DNA from: Branchiostoma floridae
Lineage: Eukaryota > Chordata > Leptocardii > Amphioxiformes > Branchiostomatidae
Reading direction: 5' to 3'
DNA length: 64,000 bases
Assembly: GCF_000003815.2 (NCBI RefSeq)
Contig: NW_023365758.1
Span: 71,760-135,759 of the forward strand
Under the pieces are notes generated by a model, which searched no databases, was not told the origin of the DNA, and saw only the letters and a list, made by a program, of their open reading frames with translations. Shown one piece after another: positions 39,789-48,272 of the stretch (positions are counted from its first letter, which is position 1; the number at the start of each line of letters is the position of its first letter). The translations under genes were made by a program, and so were the position numbers.

Positions 39789-40802
39789 ATGGACGAAAGA
39801 AACAGCGAGGTTGCTATGGACGGTCCCCAAGCTGTACACCCAGGAGACGAAACAAGCATCAGCATAGAAATAGACATGGGAAGAGAGCAGAACAACGAAG
39901 GGGTCATTCCAAACGAAGAAACGTGCGGTCCCGCCGGAGTAGAATCTGAGCATCCTCCTTCACAGGGCCATACAGAGCAAGTGGACAAGCTTACGGTGAA
40001 ACGTATTGTGGACAAACCGGACAAACGCTTTGTGTGCACGGAATGTGACTATAGGGCACTCTCAAATGCTCAACTGTCAATACACAAAAGAAAACATACT
40101 GGTGAGAAACCCTATACATGTGACCAGTGTGACTATGCTGCTGCAAAGAAAGGAAATTTAAAGAGACACATGGCTAAACACACCGGAGACAAGCCTCTCT
40201 TGTGTGGAGAGTGTGGGTACAGGACGACTGACATGGCTTTCTTAACCATACACATGAGAAAACACACTGGCGTGAAACCTTACAAGTGTGACCAGTGCGA
40301 CTATTCTTCTGCACAGAAAGGCAACTTAGACCAACACGTGGTTAGACACAACGGAGAAAAACCCTACATGTGTGGGGAGTGCGGGTTCAGGACGGCTTTC
40401 AAGTCTTCCTTAGCCACACACATGAAAAGACATACAGGTGTGAAACCTTATAAATGTGACCAGTGCGACTATTCAGCTGCAGAGAAATCCACGTTAGGCC
40501 AACACATGACTAGACACACCGGCGAAAAGCCATACATGTGTGGGGAATGCGGATACAGGACGGTTACCAGGTATTCCTTAACCGTGCACATGAGAACACA
40601 TACTGGTGTGAAACCTTATAAGTGCGACCAGTGTGACTATTCTGCTGCAAAGAAAGGGCATTTAGATTCACACATGGCTAAACACACCAACGAAAAACCC
40701 TTCATGTGTGCGGAGTGCGGATACAGAACTGCTCACAGGTCAAACCTATCACGACATATGATCAAACATACCGGCGAGAAACCTACCAATGTGACCAATT
40801 AA
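39789..40802 (+). CDS. C2H2 zinc-finger protein Z10, 9 fingers
   Basis: ATG 39789 follows TTGTTTTTAG. The 337-residue protein has the second leader subtype (MDERNSEVAMDGPQAVHPGD..., 1-80) and nine complete fingers from Phe81. In the final linker one base is missing relative to paralogues (GEKPTNVTN, stop at 40800-40802), so the expected tenth finger is out of frame. The remnant (GACTATAGAGTTAAGG...) continues to about 40857. Nine fingers are enough for DNA binding, so the gene may well be functional with a shortened end. Confidence 0.84.
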   Translation: MDERNSEVAMDGPQAVHPGDETSISIEIDMGREQNNEGVIPNEETCGPAGVESEHPPSQGHTEQVDKLTVKRIVDKPDKRFVCTECDYRALSNAQLSIHKRKHTGEKPYTCDQCDYAAAKKGNLKRHMAKHTGDKPLLCGECGYRTTDMAFLTIHMRKHTGVKPYKCDQCDYSSAQKGNLDQHVVRHNGEKPYMCGECGFRTAFKSSLATHMKRHTGVKPYKCDQCDYSAAEKSTLGQHMTRHTGEKPYMCGECGYRTVTRYSLTVHMRTHTGVKPYKCDQCDYSAAKKGHLDSHMAKHTNEKPFMCAECGYRTAHRSNLSRHMIKHTGEKPTNVTN

Positions 40803-42130
40803 TGTGACTATAGAGTTAAGGTATCTAAACAAACACTTGAACAAACACGCTTCTTATGGACACAGTTTACAAGTGTGTATACGGGACGGTTGGCAGGTCT
40901 AACTATCCGGTCACAAACAATACCAGCGAAGACTCAAAACACAACTGTGATCAGAGCTACTTTTCTGCTTCATCAAAGTAGTGTATACCTGAACATGGCC
41001 AAACACAATGTAGAAAAAAGGAGAAAGAAATTATGGGTTTGAGGACTGCGGGTTAACCTGGACGGAATTTATATATATATATAGGCGCAATACGAACGTC
41101 GTCTATCAACGTGCACCAAATCATTGCCATCTTGAATTAAGTTCTTTCTTTTATATACTAGATAACAGACATTTTCGTACAAAGGAGAGTGATGTCACGA
41201 CCTGTAGCCAAAATGCCCTACCAAAGAGCACACAGTAGACAATCGGTTTTAACATGTAGTCAATTTAGTCAATAACAAGTAGACGCTGATATTCTAGGTG
41301 ATAATACTACGTGAACTAGGTGAATGTCAATATAACACTGCAGTCATTGGCATGATGCTGATTTTTCATATATCATATCCAACGTTGTTAGATTATCTTC
41401 ATTCCATGTATTATAAGTAGTGGTAGCATTACTAATAGTAGTACATTATGCTAATTTACATTAACATGATTTATATCATCTACATCTACAACATCATCAT
41501 CGGTCGGCTGCATTTCTGCGGTGCAAATATCGGTATTACAGCGCAGGCGCAGATGGCCAACTCAAAAGGATATGTGGCCTTGGTAAAAGTGCCTGAAGAA
41601 TTCTTTTTTTATTGGGATATGTTTGGACATTCTAACGCTAGTTTACCTTTATTCGTAGGGTACCCTTTATCCGTTCTTTTAAAGAAAAATATATTTAGGG
41701 ATATCAAGTCCACAGATGATGATTTCAAACTGCAATATTTCTAAAATAGCACAATTTGAAACTACCGTTCATCGATTTGATATCCCAAGACACCCTGTTT
41801 AGCAACACAGCGGATATAGGTTACCCCGCGGATAAAGGTGAATTAACGTTAATCATTTTTATATCTCATCAAGACCTACCCACATTCCAAATATTTAATA
41901 CAGTCCATCCAGGCCTTCAAAAGTTATGCTGTCCACGCACAAACATGCACGCATTCATTCATACACACAAACATACACACATGAATACATACAAACATAC
42001 ACACATGCATATATGCAAACGTTGCCGAAAACGTCGCCTTCTATGGTAGGAAATGAAACAAATAACACAACCAAAGAACGGCGTCATTTTAGACAGAGTA
42101 AAGTAATACAGTTATGTCGTTAAACTGGAC
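40803..42130. other. Spacer with fossil sequence and a MITE
   Basis: Starts with out-of-frame remnants of the last Z10 finger, followed by a decayed copy of the trailing fossil finger (GACTGCGGGTTAACCTGGAC near 41045). Duplicated spacer sequence follows, interrupted by the TA-flanked MITE. No gene was identified. Confidence 0.6.
41633..41851. mobile_element. TA-flanked MITE, mariner-like
   Basis: Inverted ends of about 40 bp: left TAACGCTAGTTTACCTTTAT, right the complement of TAACGTTAATTCACCTTTAT. Removing the insert restores the host word CATTCTAATCATTTTT seen in paralogous spacers, with TA as the duplicated target. This fits a Tc1/mariner-type MITE. A truncated left end is at 11953-12015. 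Confidence 0.78.
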
Positions 42131-42301
42131 GCGGTAATCAGGTAAATCAACTTTGACCTTTGACTTCCACTGCGCTGAAAGGTCAGTTTGCCAGAACACC
42201 ATGTTGATTGATCGGATGATAACGGGCAAGATCCTTGTCTTTCCAGTTTGCCGTTTATAAGACAATGCTACACATTAGCAGTCAATCAGCACCATAAACC
42301 G
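42131..42301 (+). promoter_or_regulatory. Promoter / non-coding exon 1 block of Z11 (YY1 box lost)
   Basis: Contains TTTGACCTTTGACTTCC and AAAGGTCAG, but CACCATGTTGA replaces the YY1-type CGCCATTTTGA. Donor CCG|GTAAGT (exon end about 42301), acceptor 42872-42873. The gene it serves is dead. Confidence 0.64.
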
Positions 42302-42875
42302 GTAAGTAAGACATTTTTCTACTGCCTATTCACCTTTTCTGCTAATTCCTTGGTACTTTAGATTGTTTCTTTGAGGAAATCAGTGATCGATTTGTACAAA
42401 GGGGAGGGCGACAGTAAATACTACTTGTTGACATTGGCAAGGATGAGCAATGATACGGTTTGATAACTCTTTCAATTAAGCGATTCTTGAGCATTTAAGG
42501 GGTCTTGCTAATTTTTAATCACGATTTGTTTAATCGCGGTTGTATAATTAAATCATTTGTGTCTGTGCATACGTATCTGTGTAGTGTTTACAGCGAGGAT
42601 CTGGAGCACGGGGTCAGTGTGTGAGTTTGAGTGCGTGTATGTGCGAGTATTGGTGCGTGTGCTTGACATCGACAAGGATTGACAATGTCACGGTTTGATA
42701 GTCTTCTGAGGGATTTGTCTTTGGAGAGGGGGTCTTCCTAAATTGAAATTAGGAGGGGGTCTTTCTAAATTGTTACGGCCGTTTTACAATTGAGTGTAAC
42801 CATTGATGTTTCCACATCTATACGCTGTGTAGTAGGAATATGTTTTTTCAACGGTCATTATTGTTGTTTTTAGAA

Positions 42876-43099
42876 ATGGGAGAAAGAAACAGCGAGGTTG
42901 CTATGGACGATCACCAAGCAGTGCACTCTAGCGGAACCATTCCATACGAGGAAACGTGCGGAGTAGAATCTGACCACCATCCCCACACACATGCCCATAC
43001 CGGAAGCAAGGGACACTCTCCCGGTGAAACGTACTGTGAACAAACGCTTTGTGTGTACGGATTGTGACTATAGGGCACTGTAAAATGCTCAGCTGTCAA
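42876..43099 (+). pseudogene. Zinc-finger locus Z11, leader only
   Basis: ATG 42876 follows TTGTTTTTAG and starts the NSEVAMDDHQAVH leader. A deletion of about 55 bp removes the middle of the leader and the frame is lost, with a stop at 43065-43067. In a second frame the KRTVNKRFVCTDCDYRAL start of finger 1 is present but ends at TAA 43081-43083. The sequence then enters a 100-N gap beyond which there are no fingers. Clear pseudogene or assembly break. Confidence 0.82.
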
Positions 43100-43199
43100 N
43101 NNNNNNNNNNNNNNNNNNNNNNNNNNNNNNNNNNNNNNNNNNNNNNNNNNNNNNNNNNNNNNNNNNNNNNNNNNNNNNNNNNNNNNNNNNNNNNNNNNN
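43100..43199. other. Assembly gap (100 N)
   Basis: A default-size gap between the Z11 remnant and the NUP205-like exons. The join may be wrong. Confidence 1.
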
Positions 43200-43361
43200 G
43201 TATATACTCTACTCTGCCCTGTGTCTCCTTGTCAGAGCTGTTTGAAAAATAGATTCTTTATGACAAAACAGTATTCAGACACAGATACCTGTTTTTTGCC
43301 CATCCACTATTGATTTTTCTTGGTCTATCATTAAAGACTATGTCTATCCCCACACCTGCAG

Positions 43362-43474
43362 AGTATGGCGAGTATCTTGAGACAGATGAACAGCTGGTAG
43401 ACTTGGCCCTGGACAACAATGTCTTCCTGTACCTGAGTCAGGCTGTCATCGCTACAGACACCTTCCACACAGAG
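43362..43474 (+). CDS. NUP205: NUP205-like internal exon (a)
   Basis: A 113-bp stretch between a CCTGCAG acceptor and a GAG|GTAAAC donor encodes EYGEYLETDEQLVDLALDNN and continues to ATDTFHTE. With the next exon this resembles the middle of the nucleoporin NUP205, a scaffold protein of the inner ring of the nuclear pore. The exon starts in phase 1 (two bases complete a codon) and ends in phase 0. Acidic, leucine-rich residues fit a helical solenoid. Only two exons are present here, beside an assembly gap and a LINE. They are a gene fragment, a misassembled piece, or exons of a gene continuing behind the gap. Confidence 0.68.
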
Positions 43475-43902
43475 GTAAACTTTCTGTCTCAAATGTTAGT
43501 TGTTAAATTTTGATCTACTTTTTACCTTAGGCAAGAGCTTTATGTTGTTGAATGGCTTCTTTTTTGGATGAGTAGTGTTTGTGATATTTCTTTAGCTTTT
43601 GTTCCATGTAGCTATTAAGTATAAAGTCAATTTAGATATTCTATTTTCCCATCAGGAAAGGGCATTGTGACATTCGTTGAACAACATGAAGACAAGAAAA
43701 GTCTTGGGATAGTCGTACAAATGTCGCACAAAATTCAGGTGGTCTTTTCACAGAAAAGGCTACCTTAGATCCTTGTAGGAAATTAGTTTTGTCACAGCCT
43801 GTTTTGAAATTCTATGATATCAAAATTGTAATGTGACTGGTCTGTTACCAGGGACAGTGCATTTCATTTGTATAAAACTCGATCTTTTTTTTTTGTGTGC
43901 AG

Positions 43903-44082
43903 GAATTCTACGTGCGGCGTTTGCACACCTTGGTGACAGACTTCCTGGTGCTGATGCCGCTGAAGGTGAAGGAGCTGCGTAGTCATGGCGACGAGGAGGC
44001 GCGTATCCTAGCGCTAGCCGCGGCGGAGGGTGTGGAACCTCCCACAGACATCAGGAGGGGGTTCGAACATCTCATGACACTG
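43903..44082 (+). CDS. NUP205: NUP205-like internal exon (b)
   Basis: A 180-bp exon (60 codons, phase 0 at both ends) between TTTTGTGTGCAG and CTG|GTGAGG. It encodes EFYVRRLHTLVTDFLVLMPL, then KVKELRSHGDEEARILALAA, then PPTDIRRGFEHLMTL. The EFYVRR...LITDFL.LMP.KVK.LR pattern is what I recall as conserved in animal NUP205 (known from memory of the family, not checked). Clean splice sites and no stop codon suggest a recently functional exon. The next downstream exon is not found before the Tx1 LINE. Confidence 0.72.
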
Positions 44083-44524
44083 GTGAGGCTGGGCATTCTT
44101 CTGGACTGTTCTTACAACCAAGTGTTTGTACCTAAGACAATATTTTGGTGACCATCTGTCACCTTCCTCAGGGCAATACTGACTGGTTCTGTGCAGATAG
44201 TGTAGGTATGTGCAGATATGTAGTTATATTAAAAGAAAACATTGGCAATTTTAAAAACACTTGGTTACTTGTTGATAACTTTGTTACCAATGACTAACCA
44301 ATCTGCTGAAACTATTCATGGATGGTCATGTTTTTGTTTGAAAAATTTTTTGCCTTGCCGCCGGCAAGGCTTTACGCCAGCTTTCTTCCATGGATGGACG
44401 GACCTGTTAACCCAGCCCTTCCAAAGCCCCTTCCAAAGGCCCTTTGTTATTTTGGGTATACAAACAGTTTTAGTAATACAGACAGAGACCAAACTGAAAA
44501 CCATCATAATATAAGAAGAAACAA
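44083..44524. other. Non-coding sequence with a GC-rich hairpin
   Basis: Looks like the intron following exon (b). At 44352-44370 GCCTTGCC-GCC-GGCAAGGC forms a perfect 8-bp stem, followed by TGGATGGACGGACC, much like the hairpin at 2784-2809 beside (GGAC)n. No other feature was seen. Confidence 0.55.
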
Positions 44525-44763
44525 CTCATGAATGGAAACAAAGAAAAAGAATGTGCCATTCCACCCGAGGCAGACTTGCACCCGCCCACCCTTCTGCCAA
44601 GAAACGACACATCAAAGCAAACTGGAAATTATAAAGAGGACTAGAGAGTAGAAGGAGAACACCATAGTGAAGGACTGACCACACATACTGAACATCTAAC
44701 AGACAATCCACCAATAGCAAAGACAGACTGTAGCACCAAACAAAGACTACTACGACAAGGACT

Positions 44764-47700
44764 CTAAAAACGTAGAACCAAAACTCCCGTCCGCACACTT
44801 GCCCATTTAACAGATTGGCACCACTCAGCCAAGAAACTTTCAGAACCAAGTCGAACAAACTCCATCTTGAGTTTAAACCTAAGAGCCTCCTTGATTAGAG
44901 ACACCAGCTCAATGTGAGATACGAAATTATTGTCAAAGAGAGCCTGACACCTGGACCACCAAATCTTAGACCGAGCGACGGCCAAAATGTAGGTGCAGAC
45001 ATCTCTCTTACACTTCTTCAGGGTAGACGACATAACACCATAGAGAGCGACCGCGCGAGAAACACGAAAACTAGAGACCACCCATCGCCTAATGAACCCT
45101 TCGACCCAAGTCCAGGTCAGGAGCACCTCGCCACAAGACCAGATGGCATGGGTAACGGTCTCCGTAGCTCTACAGTTTCTCCTCGGACAAAGAGGGGAAG
45201 GAGTTCTGTGCCAAATCGAACAAGTCAAGTAGTTGGTTTTGAGAGCCCCATGTGCGACCTTCCAGGAAAGCTCCTTTAGGTTATTCTCAAGGAGAGTGTT
45301 ATGCACCGTTGAAAAAACAAGTGACCAATCAACACCCCGCTCTAAAAAACAAGCGGAAGGGGTATGAGAACGAGCTAAAATGGCAGCTTTGTACAAAGAC
45401 TGCACGGTGCATATCCTGTCCCAAGTCTTCGAAGCAGAAGCATTAACAAACTCCAAGGTGAGCTTCCGCATCAAAGAATAGTGAGGTGGAGCCTCAGGAG
45501 AGTGGGGGGAACTGTTAGACCACGATGATGGTTCAAAACGACGGGCAAAAAAACCCAGCCAATATTTTGCCAACTGGACCCATGGAAGATCCGGCCGGTC
45601 AAGAATATTGGTAAACGGCCGACAATAAAAACAATTGGCCTTCACTCCAAAATCAATGAGATCCCATCCACCTTTGTCCAAAGGTAGCAAAACTGTCTGT
45701 CTAGAGACCAGTTCTGCACGATAACTCCAGAAAAACTTAAAGACGGCTCTCGTAATGTCCTTGACGACTGACTCGGGAGGAGAAAATACAGGAGCAATAT
45801 ACCACAAAGTAGATAAAGCAAGGTTATTAACGACGACAACCTTGCCAGCGAAGGATAAAGAGAAGCTGTCCCACCTTCGCAGAACCGCTTCAAACTTAGC
45901 TTGCCTCTCCCTCCAGTTGACTAAAGGCATATTAACACTTCCAAAAGTACCTCCCAATAAACGTATGGATACAGATGTCCATTTAAAATTCTTCGGACAA
46001 TCGAGTCTTTTCCTCCAACTACCTAGCCAGAGACCCATACATTTGTCAAGATTTAAAAGAGACCCGGAACCTCTGTTATACATGTCAATAACAGCAAAGA
46101 GCCGGCGGATCGACTCATCGGTTGTAACAATAGCCGAGTTATCGTCCGCATACTGCGAGATCTTAACTTCACGGCCACCAGGCAACCTGAGGCCGTGAAT
46201 CGCAGCGTCGGCCCTTACTGTAGCGGCAAATGGCTCCAAAGAAATTGCGTATAGCAGGGGTGACATAGGGCACCCCTGCCGAACACCTCTTGAGAGAGAA
46301 AAAGAAGATGATAGCGACCCATTGACGAGAACAGCACTGGTAATGTTGTGGTACAATATAGCAACCCATTTGCGGAAAACCGGGCCAAAACCCATCTTCG
46401 TAAGAGTCAAGTGAAGAAAATCAATATTCACTCTATCAAAGGCCTTGGCCTGATCCAGAGAAATGATCGCACAGTCAAAGTTATTCATATTAACATATGT
46501 AATGATATCTCTCATCAAAAGTAGGTTACATTGTATCGACCGGCCTGGTATACCGCATGTCTGGTCAGGACTGATGACCGAGGCGGCAACCATCTTAAGC
46601 CTATTGTTAAGGACCTTTGCAAGAATCTTATAATCGCAATTTAACAAAGAGATGGGGCGACGGTTCTTCGGGTCCAGAGGGTCCCCTTTTTTTGGAAGGA
46701 GAGTAATAACACCAAAACTCTGGCTCTGAGAGAGCTCGCCAGACGAAAAAACTTCCTCATAAACTGAGAGGAGATCCCCGGCAATGACGTCCCAGAAAGC
46801 GACATAAAATTCCTTCGGGAGACCGTCACTGCCAGGGGACTTATTATTCTCCATACTGCGCAATGCAGCCCAAAGCTCATCCAACGAAAGAGGACCTTCT
46901 AATGAAGAGACTTCATCAGGATCCAAAGACCCTTCTAAATTGTTACAAAGGTTATTCGCCTCACACTTATCAATAGGCTCAGCACTAAAAAGGTCTTCAT
47001 AAAATAGCTTAAAAACGTCTAAAATCTCCTCGTCATCTTGGACAACACGTCCAGTAGAATCTCTGACCGAAGAAATGCGTCGCTGCCTACTTCGGGAAGA
47101 GGCCTGGCTTACAAAATACGAGGTACATTTTTCCCCCTCGACAAATTGCTTGACTCTGGACCGAACAAAAGCACCGCGAGCCTCCTCAGCGGACAACTCG
47201 GACAAGGAAGACTTAGTACATTCATACCTACGCAAGATGTCCGCCGAAGAGGCCCCGTCGTTCATCTTGTTGGTGAGATCGACAAGTTCATTATTCAAGG
47301 TAAACATGGACTCCCGTCTCTCCCTAGCCAGTTCACAAGAAATTCTGATCAGGAGAGAGCGAGTTCTAGCCTTTACATCATCCCACCAGGCTCGCAAAGA
47401 AGGAAAACCTGGTTTCAAAGTCTTCCAATTGTTAAAAGCGAGTTTAAAATCATTTAAAACTTTGTCTCTTTTTAAAATCGAGACATTACATTTCCACAAG
47501 CCAGGCTTCTTCTTCACATCCGGTAAAATTGACAAGGACACACAGTCATGGTCTGTAAAATATGCGGGTAAAAAACAGTAGTTTGAAACGACGAGGCATT
47601 TAGACGAATAAAATCGGTCCAGCCGACAGGCAATACCTTTGGTCGGCTGTCTCCAAGTGAAGACCTTTTTAGAAGGATTCTCATGTCTCCAAGAGTCATG

Positions 47701-48258
47701 CACATTAAAATCGGCGCAAATGTCTTTTAAAACGGTGGAACCGCCACTACCATGAGCCGGGTTCCCGCCCCTCTTATCAATATCAACATCTTCAACGCAG
47801 TTAAAATCACCGCACAAAATAAGGGGCTCAGCCCCCGACAGAAACTTATACAAATTTTTAAAAAATCCAGTACGCTCCGCAGAAATGTTAGGAGCATACA
47901 TGTTACAAACTTTGAAATTACGCGCACCATCGGACAAGACGACACAGACAACACGCCCACTGTCGTCACAAGACTTTTTAACCACATCAAAATTGAAAGA
48001 TGGAGAGAGTAAAATACCCACACCTCTAGATTGGGAGGAGCCCAATGCCCAAAACGCTTGGCCTCCCCATTCCTTCTCCCAGAGCACCGCTTCAGATGTT
48101 GACGAAACATGGCACTCTTGGAGGCAAACAACGTCAAATTTATGTTGACGGCAAAAGCCGAAAACCTGCCTCCTCTTCTGCGGACTACGGAGCCCACAGA
48201 CATTGAGTGTAGCAATAAGAACCATGAGGCTACATAGAGAAGGAATGTCAAACAACAT
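44764..48258 (-). CDS. Tx1 LINE ORF2: endonuclease + reverse transcriptase, intact
   Basis: 1164 residues. The APE endonuclease (about 12-245) has Asn19 (LNVCGL), Glu48 (QECH), Tyr121 (NMYAPN), Asp151/Asn153 (GDFNCVED), RLDR (212-215) and Asp236/His237 (FTDHD), the expected catalytic set. The reverse transcriptase (about 470-760) has SPGSDGLPKEF, RPISLLN, Asp602 in ISLDQAKAFDRV, GVRQGCPMSPLLY and YADD at 703-706. The C-terminus has a CPRRNCRATETVTHAIWSC zinc-knuckle-like motif. This arrangement fits the L1/Tx1 group, and the LNVCGL start and partner ORF1 favour Tx1. ORF2 starts 14 bp after the ORF1 stop, so it may be translated by reinitiation. A start at the internal Met12 is possible. Confidence 0.92.
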   Translation of the reverse strand: MLFDIPSLCSLMVLIATLNVCGLRSPQKRRQVFGFCRQHKFDVVCLQECHVSSTSEAVLWEKEWGGQAFWALGSSQSRGVGILLSPSFNFDVVKKSCDDSGRVVCVVLSDGARNFKVCNMYAPNISAERTGFFKNLYKFLSGAEPLILCGDFNCVEDVDIDKRGGNPAHGSGGSTVLKDICADFNVHDSWRHENPSKKVFTWRQPTKGIACRLDRFYSSKCLVVSNYCFLPAYFTDHDCVSLSILPDVKKKPGLWKCNVSILKRDKVLNDFKLAFNNWKTLKPGFPSLRAWWDDVKARTRSLLIRISCELARERRESMFTLNNELVDLTNKMNDGASSADILRRYECTKSSLSELSAEEARGAFVRSRVKQFVEGEKCTSYFVSQASSRSRQRRISSVRDSTGRVVQDDEEILDVFKLFYEDLFSAEPIDKCEANNLCNNLEGSLDPDEVSSLEGPLSLDELWAALRSMENNKSPGSDGLPKEFYVAFWDVIAGDLLSVYEEVFSSGELSQSQSFGVITLLPKKGDPLDPKNRRPISLLNCDYKILAKVLNNRLKMVAASVISPDQTCGIPGRSIQCNLLLMRDIITYVNMNNFDCAIISLDQAKAFDRVNIDFLHLTLTKMGFGPVFRKWVAILYHNITSAVLVNGSLSSSFSLSRGVRQGCPMSPLLYAISLEPFAATVRADAAIHGLRLPGGREVKISQYADDNSAIVTTDESIRRLFAVIDMYNRGSGSLLNLDKCMGLWLGSWRKRLDCPKNFKWTSVSIRLLGGTFGSVNMPLVNWRERQAKFEAVLRRWDSFSLSFAGKVVVVNNLALSTLWYIAPVFSPPESVVKDITRAVFKFFWSYRAELVSRQTVLLPLDKGGWDLIDFGVKANCFYCRPFTNILDRPDLPWVQLAKYWLGFFARRFEPSSWSNSSPHSPEAPPHYSLMRKLTLEFVNASASKTWDRICTVQSLYKAAILARSHTPSACFLERGVDWSLVFSTVHNTLLENNLKELSWKVAHGALKTNYLTCSIWHRTPSPLCPRRNCRATETVTHAIWSCGEVLLTWTWVEGFIRRWVVSSFRVSRAVALYGVMSSTLKKCKRDVCTYILAVARSKIWWSRCQALFDNNFVSHIELVSLIKEALRFKLKMEFVRLGSESFLAEWCQSVKWASVRTGVLVLRF

Positions 48259-48272
48259 CGGAATGTGAGGAA

